Assembly (NCBI GenBank): GCA_958448635.1
Contig: CAUDEQ010000015.1
Coordinates: 1-36,547 of the forward strand
Direction of reading: 5' to 3'
DNA length: 36,547 nucleotides
Origin: an uncultured Bacillota bacterium
Lineage (GTDB): Bacteria; Bacillota; Clostridia; Peptostreptococcales; Anaerovoracaceae
A program made the position numbers and the translations under genes. The notes beneath the pieces are model-generated. The model did not search any database. It had not been told where the DNA came from and saw nothing but the letters and a program-made list of their open reading frames with translations. This document shows, in pieces, positions 16,464-23,093 of this stretch; position 1 is the first letter of the stretch; every line of letters starts with the position of its first letter.

Positions 16464-18334
16464 AAAAGATCGCCGCAACGATAGCCGTCATAACAGCTTT
16501 ATTTGCTGCAGGTATGATGCCTGCAGCTTTGGCATACGCAGATAAGACCGATGCTGATACAGTATCGGTCGTTTTTACGCATGATATGCATTCGCATCTC
16601 GATGAATTCGGCAGCCTTAAGACGGCGATGGATGCGGTGAAGGAGAGATACCCGCAGACTTTAGCCTTAGATGCAGGTGACTTTTCCATGGGAACGCCTT
16701 ATCAGGTGATCTATTCTGAATATGCACCTGAGCTGAAGATGATGGACTATCTGGGCTTTGATGCCACGACCTTTGGAAACCATGAGTTCGATTACAGGGC
16801 GGCAGGACTTGCAGATATGCTGAATGCTGCAGGAGATCTCGATATCAAAATGGTTACGGCAAATATAGACTGGGATCAAACGCTGGCAGATGAAGAACTG
16901 AGAGAGGACGCCGGGCGTCTTAAGGAGGCCTGCGATGCATACGGAGCAGCAGACTATACGGTAATAGAGAAAGACGGCACAAGAGCAGCTGTATTCGGAG
17001 TCATGGGAAAGAATGCGGTGGATTATGCACCTGAAAGCGGACTGCTGTTCAAGGATGCTGTGGAAACTGCATCGGAAACGGTGGAGAGGATAAAGGCTGA
17101 GGAGGCTGTGGACATCATCATATGTATTTCCCACTGCGGCACCATAGAAAATGAAGATGATGAGCTGGAAAAAACCGAGGATTATATCATGGCAGAGGAG
17201 GTGCCTGATATAGATCTCATAATAAGCGGTCACAGCCATACTACGCTGGAGGAGCCCATAAGGGTCGGAAGCACATACATAGTTTCATGCGGAGCGTATA
17301 ACACCAATATGGGACATGCAGTTCTTGAGAAAAATGAAAACGGCGGCTATGTAATGAGCTCATACAGGCTGATGCCGCTGAGCAAGATGGACAAGTCAGA
17401 TGCGGCAGTCGAGGCGGAGCTTGAAAAATACAGGAATCTGGCGGATGAGGAATACTTCAGCGATTACGGCTTCAGTATGGATCAGATCATAGCGGAAAAC
17501 GATATACAGTTTTCAACGATAGATGAACTGGGTCGGATACAGGGAGAAGAGCCGCTGGGTAATCTCATAGCGGATTCGTATATATATGCGCTTAATCAGA
17601 CAGGAAGCGATGCTGACGTGGCAATAGTTCCACTGGGAGTCATCAGAGGGAGCTTTGATAAGGGAAAAATAACGGTTTCCGATGCTTTCAATGTCAGCTC
17701 GCTGGGCTACGGCAAGGACGGCCTTTCCGGATATCCTCTGGTGAAGGCGTATCTGAGGGGAGATGAGCTCAAGGCAGTGGCAGAGGTAGATGCCAGCGTA
17801 TCGAATTTCATGGGCGTTGCCAGACTTTATTCCGCAGGACTCGAATACTCGTGGAATCCCGACAGGCTGATAATGAACCGTGCCGTAGATGTCAAAATAA
17901 ACGATGGCACCAAAGTTTCAGATATAGAGGAAGATAAGCTGTACGGCGTGGTAGCGGATCTTTATTCGTGCCAGATGCTGGGTACGGTGAAGGATAAGTC
18001 CTTTGGACTTCTTAGCATAGAGCCAAAGGATGAGAAGGGAAGACCTATAGAGGATTTTGAGGAGCATATTGTATACGATGGGGACAGGGAGCTGAAGGCG
18101 TGGTATGCGTTGGCTTCGTACATAGATTCGTTTGAAAATGATCAGGTTCCCGATTATTACAGCACTACTCACGGAAGAAAGACAGAGATAGACAGCAGAA
18201 GCCCTGTGGAGCTTCTGAAGCAGCCAAATAAAATAATGGCGATAGTCGCTGCCCTTGTGCTGGTTTTGATTCTGGCGGCAGTGATTGTAGTTGTGGCTGT
18301 AAGAAGACGTAAGAAAAAGAAAAGGATCAGTTAA
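16460..18334 (+). CDS. Membrane-anchored metallophosphoesterase/5'-nucleotidase family protein
   Basis: About 624 residues. The ATG at 16460 is preferred: it follows GAGGT by nine bases, overlaps the sppA stop as ATGA and begins a clean signal peptide (MKKIAATIAVITALFAAG, cleavage near ALAYA). An in-frame GTG at 16442 lies inside sppA and would spoil the signal. The metal-binding blocks of the calcineurin-like phosphatase domain are HDMHSH, DAGDFSMG, GNHEFD (His108) and GHSHTT, and a 5_nucleotid_C domain fills about residues 350-540. A C-terminal helix (about residues 590-615) with a tail of Arg and Lys anchors it, so the enzyme faces outward. It probably dephosphorylates nucleotides or UDP-sugars outside the cell. 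LPXTG sorting is absent. Confidence 0.9.
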   Translation: MKKIAATIAVITALFAAGMMPAALAYADKTDADTVSVVFTHDMHSHLDEFGSLKTAMDAVKERYPQTLALDAGDFSMGTPYQVIYSEYAPELKMMDYLGFDATTFGNHEFDYRAAGLADMLNAAGDLDIKMVTANIDWDQTLADEELREDAGRLKEACDAYGAADYTVIEKDGTRAAVFGVMGKNAVDYAPESGLLFKDAVETASETVERIKAEEAVDIIICISHCGTIENEDDELEKTEDYIMAEEVPDIDLIISGHSHTTLEEPIRVGSTYIVSCGAYNTNMGHAVLEKNENGGYVMSSYRLMPLSKMDKSDAAVEAELEKYRNLADEEYFSDYGFSMDQIIAENDIQFSTIDELGRIQGEEPLGNLIADSYIYALNQTGSDADVAIVPLGVIRGSFDKGKITVSDAFNVSSLGYGKDGLSGYPLVKAYLRGDELKAVAEVDASVSNFMGVARLYSAGLEYSWNPDRLIMNRAVDVKINDGTKVSDIEEDKLYGVVADLYSCQMLGTVKDKSFGLLSIEPKDEKGRPIEDFEEHIVYDGDRELKAWYALASYIDSFENDQVPDYYSTTHGRKTEIDSRSPVELLKQPNKIMAIVAALVLVLILAAVIVVVAVRRRKKKKRIS

Positions 18335-18339
18335 CGGCG

Positions 18340-19725
18340 ATGGTATTCAGTAGCGCAATATTTTTATTTTGCTTTTTACCGATATTATTAATAATATATT
18401 TTATAATTCCGGCAAGGGGAAAGAACTATCTTCTTTTGGTGTTCAGTCTGGTATTCTATGCATTCGGTGGTCCCAAATATCTGCTGGTGCTGCTTTTTGT
18501 GGTCATGGTGGATTATATAGGCGGACTTCTGATAGAAAAAAACCGTGAAAACGGGAAGAAGATACTTACGGCGGTGATTGGTGTGAACCTGGCAACGCTG
18601 ATTTTCTACAAATACACCATGTTCTTTCTGGAAAACCTCAGTGTGATTTTCAGCACTGATTTGGAGCTGTTTGAGGTGATAATGCCCATAGGCATAAGCT
18701 TTTACACCTTCCAGTCCATGAGCTATGTGATAGATGTATATCGCAGGGAGGTGAAAGTTCAGAAAAACTACCTGCTGCTTCTGCTGTATGTGTCGCTGTT
18801 CCCTCAGCTTGTAGCGGGACCGATAGTCAGATACAGCACCATAGAAAATGAGATACAAAGCAGAAAATCATCGTTGGACGACGTATGCTACGGAATAGAA
18901 CGATTTATTCTGGGATTTGCCAAGAAGATAATAATTGCCAATCAGATGGGTATGTTGGCTGACATAGTGTTCGATGAGGGAACTGCATACACTCCTGTGG
19001 CATGGTTGGGAGCCATAGCATATATGTTTCAGATCTACTTCGATTTTTCGGCATATTCGGATATGGCTATAGGCCTGGGAAGGATATTCGGATTTCATTT
19101 CCTTGAGAATTTCAACTTTCCGTATGTGTCGAAGAGCATAAAGGAATTCTGGTCCAGATGGCACATATCGCTGTCCACATGGTTCAGAGATTATGTGTAT
19201 ATCCCTTTGGGTGGAAATCGCAAAGGGCCGATGCGTCACTTTATCAATATGGGTATAGTGTGGGCGCTGACAGGCTTCTGGCACGGTGCCGAGTGGACAT
19301 TCTTGTTCTGGGGGCTGTATTACTTCGTATTTCTGGCCATAGAGAAATTCGTAATAAGAGACAGGCTGGAAAGGATACCGTCGTCGCTCAGGCATATCGC
19401 TACGCTGCTGATAGTGCTGATAGGATGGGTTCTCTTCAGAAGTGAGGATATGGGCGCCTTTGCAGACATGGTGGGCACGATGTTCTCATTCAACTTCGAT
19501 GCCATGGGGCTGGCGGAGGCAAGACTCTATGTGGAAACGTATTTCGTGTATTTCATTGCCGCAGTGATGTTTTCGACGCCGATATACTACAGAATATGCG
19601 ACAGGTTTGAAAACAGCACTGTATTTGCGGTGATAAAGTATGCCGGACTGTTATGTCTGATGCTCGTTTCCGTGATGTTTCTGGCTCATTCCAGCTATAA
19701 TCCGTTTATTTATTTCAGGTTTTAA
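18340..19725 (+). CDS. MBOAT-family O-acyltransferase (AlgI/DltB-like)
   Basis: A 461-residue polytopic membrane protein with about eleven helices, starting MVFSSAIFLFCFLPILL as is typical of AlgI/PatA-like MBOATs. The conserved histidine is His315 in GFWHGAEWTFLFWG, preceded by the family segment EFWSRWHISLSTWFRDYVYIP. Family members move acyl groups, usually acetyl, across the membrane onto extracytoplasmic partners that then acetylate glycans. The start lies five bases after the previous stop with an AAGGA about 13 bases upstream, suggesting coupling. The next gene is its likely secreted partner. It is distinct from DltB, since no dltA, dltC or dltD lies nearby. Confidence 0.92.
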   Translation: MVFSSAIFLFCFLPILLIIYFIIPARGKNYLLLVFSLVFYAFGGPKYLLVLLFVVMVDYIGGLLIEKNRENGKKILTAVIGVNLATLIFYKYTMFFLENLSVIFSTDLELFEVIMPIGISFYTFQSMSYVIDVYRREVKVQKNYLLLLLYVSLFPQLVAGPIVRYSTIENEIQSRKSSLDDVCYGIERFILGFAKKIIIANQMGMLADIVFDEGTAYTPVAWLGAIAYMFQIYFDFSAYSDMAIGLGRIFGFHFLENFNFPYVSKSIKEFWSRWHISLSTWFRDYVYIPLGGNRKGPMRHFINMGIVWALTGFWHGAEWTFLFWGLYYFVFLAIEKFVIRDRLERIPSSLRHIATLLIVLIGWVLFRSEDMGAFADMVGTMFSFNFDAMGLAEARLYVETYFVYFIAAVMFSTPIYYRICDRFENSTVFAVIKYAGLLCLMLVSVMFLAHSSYNPFIYFRF

Positions 19726-19733
19726 GGATAGAT

Positions 19734-20867
19734 ATGAAATACATCAAGATAAGCTTTATTTCAATATTCATATGCTTCATAACGGCGTTTTTCTTTATGA
19801 CCGTAAACAACGAGTCCGATATAAGCTATCTGGAAAAGCGCGAGCTTCAGACGTTTCCGGAATTCACCGCCGAAAAGCTGGGAGATGAGGAATTCTATAT
19901 ACAGCTTACCACGGCATTTTCAGATCAATTGGAATACAGAGATCTGTTGGTAAAGGGTTACTATCTGTTCCAGTTTCAGAGATATAACGGCGATGTGGTA
20001 ACAGGTGAAAACGATGAGTTGTATTCGGCGTATCAGAGAGTTGATGAGGAGACTTATCTGGCGGATCTTGAGAATGCAGCGGGATATGTGAATTCAGTAT
20101 CGGCCGAGATCAATGATGCAGGGGCAGAATTCATATTCCTGTCCATACCGAGAAAGGATGCCGTGGAGACGGAAAACCTCCCGGACAGCTATATAAGCAG
20201 TCAGGAGCTTTACGTCAAAAGCATTGAAGTGCTGAGAAGCTCGCTGGCGGATAATGTCAAGCTGATAGATGCATACCAGGTGTTTGCAGAAGATAAGGAT
20301 ACAAGGTACTACTATACTACGGATCACCATATAACTCCGAGAGCAGCCTTCAAGCTTTATCATGAGATACTTGGATATACTGAGGTGGCGGATTATGAAG
20401 TGGAAAAGTATTACGACATAGAAAAGACCATAGTAAAAGGCTCCTTTAACGATCAGATCGGACAGAGCGTCAAGTCAAAGCCGGAGGAGCTGTCCATGAA
20501 GCCTCATGAAAGGACGGAGCATGTTAGATATGAAGACGGAAAGGAAAGCAGCCTTAAGGTCTTCAGAAGCAGCAACACATACGAGGACTGTTACATGGAG
20601 GGCGATCATGCATATACCGTCATAGATACGGGCAGAAGAGAGCTTCCCAACATAATGTATGTGGGCTCGTCTTTCACCAATATTCTTGAGGCCGTATCGG
20701 TAAGAGACTTTAATATAATGGCATCTATAGACTATAGAGATAATGATACGGGAACGAGCATAGCTGGGTACGTGAGGCAGCACGATATAGATTACGTGAT
20801 ATATATACCGTCCCAGTCAAACGATGCACTGGGATACTGGAAGATGCTGGAGCATCTGGGATTGTGA
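19734..20867 (+). CDS. DHHW/AlgX-like SGNH-type protein, MBOAT partner
   Basis: A 377-residue protein with an N-terminal signal anchor (KISFISIFICFITAFFF) and an extracytoplasmic domain. Early marks are the LEKRELQTFPEF segment and DQLEYRD; the motif TTDHHITP (Asp197, His198, His199) is the DHHW/AlgX-like active-site signature, with Ile in place of the more common Trp. VGSSFTNIL near residue 306 resembles the SGNH Ser-containing block. Such proteins take acetyl groups from an MBOAT and place them on a polysaccharide. AAGGATAG precedes the ATG and only eight bases separate it from the MBOAT gene. It closes the operon; a 33-bp repeat starts on the base after its stop codon. Confidence 0.85.
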   Translation: MKYIKISFISIFICFITAFFFMTVNNESDISYLEKRELQTFPEFTAEKLGDEEFYIQLTTAFSDQLEYRDLLVKGYYLFQFQRYNGDVVTGENDELYSAYQRVDEETYLADLENAAGYVNSVSAEINDAGAEFIFLSIPRKDAVETENLPDSYISSQELYVKSIEVLRSSLADNVKLIDAYQVFAEDKDTRYYYTTDHHITPRAAFKLYHEILGYTEVADYEVEKYYDIEKTIVKGSFNDQIGQSVKSKPEELSMKPHERTEHVRYEDGKESSLKVFRSSNTYEDCYMEGDHAYTVIDTGRRELPNIMYVGSSFTNILEAVSVRDFNIMASIDYRDNDTGTSIAGYVRQHDIDYVIYIPSQSNDALGYWKMLEHLGL

Positions 20868-20900
20868 TCAGGCCCTTTCGGGTTCTCGTCCCTTTTGATT
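20868..20900. repeat. 33-bp repeat, copy A
   Basis: This is identical to copy B at 21375-21407. It begins directly after the stop codon of the DHHW gene. It contains the small hairpin CCC-TTTC-GGG and, overlapping it, GGGTTCTCGTCCC, whose three-base arms enclose a seven-base loop as in a tRNA T arm. A T-rich tail follows on the plus strand, so this copy could also act as a weak terminator for the upstream operon. Function unknown. Confidence 0.8.
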
Positions 20901-20909
20901 TTCTTATAT

Positions 20910-20942
20910 GTTCGAGCTGCTGGCAAATCGCACTTTGCGCTC
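20910..20942. repeat. Second repeated module, copy A
   Basis: This matches 21166-21198 at 29 of 33 positions, counted by eye; both begin GTTCGAG and end TGCGCTC. Similarity continues for about 20 bases upstream at lower identity (GATT-TCTT...). In copy A it follows the first 33-bp repeat after nine bases. Four of four differences are transitions, which fits two old copies diverging without selection for protein. Confidence 0.75.
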
Positions 20943-21165
20943 GTCATAGCATGTATCGACTCAGGGGAATCTTCGTCGATGTAAAAAAAGAGTGCAAGAC
21001 GGAAGCAAGCTTCCTTTGCACAGATGTCGCCCATAATGGGCGACACTTCGCAAGGTACTTTTTTTGATACTTCGTCATATCAGCTGCGCAGATATTTCCT
21101 TCGTAATAAGAAATCCCTAAGTTCTTGCTTCTTGCAGTCGCAATCACTAAGGGATTCTCTTGCAC
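20943..21165. other. Hairpin-rich non-coding spacer
   Basis: I see no gene here. The stretch holds GTGCAA/TTGCAC arms around GGAAGC/GCTTCC (20992-21021), a near-perfect palindrome with 10-bp arms TGTCGCCCAT and ATGGGCGACA around a single base (21025-21045), and AATCCCT/AGGGATT arms (21112-21118 and 21150-21156). Runs of A (about 20983) and T (about 21058) lie on either side of the palindrome. Short open frames cross it, but none has a ribosome site or a recognisable product. Confidence 0.6.
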
Positions 21166-21198
21166 GTTCGAGCCGCTGACAAATCGCGCTCTGCGCTC
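21166..21198. repeat. Second repeated module, copy B
   Basis: This is the partner of 20910-20942. On the minus strand it lies downstream of the terminator-like hairpin at 21218-21254. The same order (tRNA tail, hairpin, repeat) is roughly followed by the real tRNA with its own terminator and the 33-bp repeat copy B. Confidence 0.75.
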
Positions 21199-21217
21199 TT
21201 TGGCGTCTCTAGCGAAA

Positions 21218-21254
21218 AATCTGCCAAACGACTCGCTCGCTCGTCGGGCAGATT
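21218..21254 (-). terminator. Terminator-like hairpin behind the detached tRNA tail
   Basis: On the minus strand, AATCTGCC (21254-21247) pairs with GGCAGATT (21225-21218), with an inner CGAC/GTCG stem, followed by a run of T (plus-strand A run at 21215-21219). This is a good intrinsic terminator shape. It lies right after the extra copy of the tRNA-Arg 3' end, as the real terminator lies right after the real tRNA. Confidence 0.6.
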
Positions 21255-21258
21255 GTTT

Positions 21259-21277
21259 TGGCACGCCGTGAGGGACT
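21259..21277 (-). repeat. Detached copy of the tRNA-Arg 3' end (19 nt)
   Basis: The minus strand reads AGTCCCTCACGGCGTGCCA, identical to the last 19 nt of the tRNA gene at 21455-21473, including CCA. The rest of the tRNA is missing upstream of it. The two copies are direct repeats 196 bp apart, the pattern left by site-specific integration into a tRNA 3' end or by tandem duplication followed by decay. No integrase gene lies between or near them. Confidence 0.8.
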
Positions 21278-21281
21278 TATA

Positions 21282-21299
21282 CAAATGCTGTCGCATTTG
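21282..21299. other. Short perfect hairpin
   Basis: CAAATGC and GCATTTG form a 7-bp stem with a TGTC loop. It lies between the detached tRNA tail and the hairpin at 21342-21370. There is no T-tract on either strand, so it is not an obvious terminator. Confidence 0.55.
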
Positions 21300-21341
21300 C
21301 CGTTCTGCGTCCATGCTTCGCATAGGACTTGAACACTTCGC

Positions 21342-21370
21342 TATCAAACTATTCACAGGATAGTTTGATA
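21342..21370. other. 11-bp perfect hairpin
   Basis: TATCAAACTAT (21342-21352) and ATAGTTTGATA (21360-21370) enclose a seven-base loop. The stem is AT-rich and lacks a following T-run. It could be a processing site, a protein site or a leftover inverted-repeat end of a small mobile sequence. Confidence 0.6.
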
Positions 21371-21374
21371 ACGC

Positions 21375-21407
21375 TCAGGCCCTTTCGGGTTCTCGTCCCT
21401 TTTGATT
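21375..21407. repeat. 33-bp repeat, copy B
   Basis: This is an exact copy of 20868-20900. Read on the minus strand it begins about 14 nt beyond the terminator stem of tRNA-Arg (which ends at 21421), while copy A lies at the far end of the block. The two copies thus bracket the whole repeat region between the DHHW gene and the tRNA. Confidence 0.8.
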
Positions 21408-21420
21408 CTACGTGCCACAA

Positions 21421-21451
21421 CAAAACGGCACCTTCTTCAGATGCCGTTTTG
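21421..21451 (-). terminator. Intrinsic terminator of tRNA-Arg
   Basis: On the minus strand CAAAACGGCA and TGCCGTTTTG form a perfect 10-bp stem with an 11-base loop; the stem's 3' arm and the bases after it read TTTTGTTG. It begins three bases after the encoded CCA. An outer stem (21412-21418 with 21454-21460) could extend the hairpin into the tRNA's own 3' end. Confidence 0.75.
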
Positions 21452-21454
21452 CCG

Positions 21455-21530
21455 TGGCACGCCGTGAGGGACTCGAACCCCCAACCGACAGATTCGAAGT
21501 CTGCGACTCTATCCATTGAGCTAACGGCGC
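21455..21530 (-). tRNA. tRNA-Arg(UCG), CCA encoded
   Basis: The 76-nt cloverleaf on the minus strand is complete. The acceptor GCGCCGT pairs with ACGGCGT (one G-U), the D stem is GCTC/GAGT, the anticodon stem is GCAGA/TCTGT with loop CTTCGAA, and the T arm is GGGGG-TTCGAGT-CCCTC. Positions 34-36 read TCG, so it decodes CGA and probably other CGN arginine codons. The A in the D loop fits arginine identity. The discriminator is G and CCA is encoded. It has its own promoter and terminator and is transcribed away from the second LCP gene. Confidence 0.95.
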
Positions 21531-21562
21531 ACATAATTAAGTTTTTATTGAGCAACGAATAT

Positions 21563-21591
21563 ATTATACGAAATTTTATTGGATTAAGCAA
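21563..21591 (-). promoter_or_regulatory. Promoter of tRNA-Arg
   Basis: On the minus strand TTGCTT (21591-21586) and TATAAT (21568-21563) are 17 bp apart, placing the start about 25 nt before the tRNA. The -35 box runs up to the first base of the ATG of the opposing LCP gene, so promoter and coding start share DNA. Confidence 0.7.
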
Positions 21592-23093
21592 TGGGAAAAA
21601 ATATTATCAAAAAAGGAAAAATCAAATTACTTCCCAGATCATACGGCCTTTCAATGGCAATGCTGGCAACTTTCTTCATCCAGGAGGTGTTTCTGTTTCT
21701 GGTAATGTTGCTGGATATACTTCCGGCAAAATATACAGCGCTGCTGATTGCAGTACTGCTGCTGCTGGATTTCGGTATCATCAGGCTTATGAACAGCCGA
21801 AAAAAGGTTACAAATAAAAGGCTCGGAGGTCTGGTGCTGGCTATAGCAGCGGTAAATGTGCTGCTGTTAGGATGCTCATATCTGTATAACACTATTGACA
21901 CTTTCCAGAAGATAAGCGCCGATGGCAGGCAGATGGAAGATTATCACGTGGTGGTTCTGGAGGAGAGCAGATATAATAAAGTTAAGGACATAGAAGGCGA
22001 AACAGTGTATGTAATAGACAGCAAGTCAAAGATGTACAACGAGGCCAGGCAGCGGCTTCTGACGAAGGTAGATGTTACATATGAAGCTGTGGATAATGCT
22101 TCAGCTGCAGGTGAGCATTTGGTGGCTGCCGATGGAAAGCTTAATGACGACATCATTTTCATAAGCAATGCCAATTACGATCTTCTGAAAGACGAAAACC
22201 GCGATTTCAGGAAGAACACAAGGATATTATATACGGTGTCCGTAGCTATTAAATCCGATGATTTTGCCAGAAGGATAAACGTTACAGAGGATCCTTTCAA
22301 TGTTTTCATTTCAGGAGTAGATGCGAGAGGTGGAATCGAGGAGGTTTCCAGAAGCGATGTGAATATGATAGTGACGGTGAATCCGGAGACAAGGGAGATC
22401 CTGCTGACATCCATGCCGAGGGACTCATATGTGCCGCTTCACAGCAACGGAATGATGGATAAGCTTACACATTCCGGAATCTATGGAATAGACGAAACCA
22501 TAAAAACCGTGGAAGACTGGCTGGATGTGGAGATAAATTACTATTTCAGGGTTAATTTCACGATGCTGGTAACTCTGGTGGATGCCATAGGAGGCATTAC
22601 AGTGGATTCAGCCTTTGATTTCAAATCAAGTGTTTCGGAATATTCATATGTAAAGGGCGAAAATCAGCTCGATGGAATGGCTGCACTGTACTTTGTACGC
22701 GAACGAAAATCCTTTGAGGATGAAGATGAAGAACGAATCAGAAATCAGCAGAGAGTTTTAAAGAGTATACTTAAAAAGGTGACCAACAGCAAGGTAATAT
22801 TGACCAACTATACAGATATCCTTAACGCTGTGGAAAGTCATATGGAAACGAATATGACGAACAAGGATATTTCAGCCCTTGTCAAGATGCAGCTCAACGA
22901 TATGAGTAAGTGGAAGATAAAAACAATTTCAATCGACGGCGACGATGCGATGATGGGAACATACAGCATGGGACCGGGAAGGCCATTGTTCGTGTCGATT
23001 CCGAAAGAAGAATCGGTGGAAGCGGTGAAGAAGGAAATACATGCAGTTATGTATCCTGCAGGAGGTGGAGAAGATGAAAAAGAAAGTCGCTAA
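21591..23093 (+). CDS. LCP family wall-polymer ligase with CpsA-like accessory domain
   Basis: A 500-residue protein with three N-terminal helices (residues about 20-42, 46-63 and 77-95). An extracytoplasmic accessory domain with periplasmic-binding-like features follows (about residues 110-230, with ISNANYDLL and the AAGEHLVAADG segment), then the LCP core from 233: NVFISGVDARGG, SDVNMIVTVNP, MPRDSYV, DKLTHSGIYG, NFTMLVTLVDAIGGITV and YFVRERKSFEDED. This layout resembles streptococcal CpsA. It would attach capsule- or teichoic-type chains to peptidoglycan. The ATG at 21591 lacks a clear Shine-Dalgarno, and no good plus-strand promoter is visible; the first bases overlap the tRNA promoter. 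It overlaps the autolysin gene by 20 bp. Confidence 0.87.
   Translation: MGKNIIKKGKIKLLPRSYGLSMAMLATFFIQEVFLFLVMLLDILPAKYTALLIAVLLLLDFGIIRLMNSRKKVTNKRLGGLVLAIAAVNVLLLGCSYLYNTIDTFQKISADGRQMEDYHVVVLEESRYNKVKDIEGETVYVIDSKSKMYNEARQRLLTKVDVTYEAVDNASAAGEHLVAADGKLNDDIIFISNANYDLLKDENRDFRKNTRILYTVSVAIKSDDFARRINVTEDPFNVFISGVDARGGIEEVSRSDVNMIVTVNPETREILLTSMPRDSYVPLHSNGMMDKLTHSGIYGIDETIKTVEDWLDVEINYYFRVNFTMLVTLVDAIGGITVDSAFDFKSSVSEYSYVKGENQLDGMAALYFVRERKSFEDEDEERIRNQQRVLKSILKKVTNSKVILTNYTDILNAVESHMETNMTNKDISALVKMQLNDMSKWKIKTISIDGDDAMMGTYSMGPGRPLFVSIPKEESVEAVKKEIHAVMYPAGGGEDEKESR

Noticed and set aside
20864..21067. Plus-strand open frame of 67 codons after the DHHW gene
   Set aside because: It overlaps the DHHW stop and the repeats, lacks a ribosome site, and has no recognisable domain.
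21147..21356. Minus-strand open frame of 69 codons in the repeat block
   Set aside because: It crosses the detached tRNA tail and hairpins. The peptide resembles the chance products of tRNA-flanking sequence, not a protein family.
20868..21407. CRISPR array
   Set aside because: The repeats are only two per family, with spacers of unequal and large size and no cas genes.
20868..21590. Complete integrative element in tRNA-Arg
   Set aside because: Only 196 bp lie between the two tail copies, and no integrase, excisionase or cargo gene exists in the block.
21349..21591. Minus-strand open frame of 80 codons across tRNA-Arg
   Set aside because: It reads through the tRNA, its terminator and a repeat. 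Its start has no ribosome site. It is an accidental translation of RNA-gene sequence.
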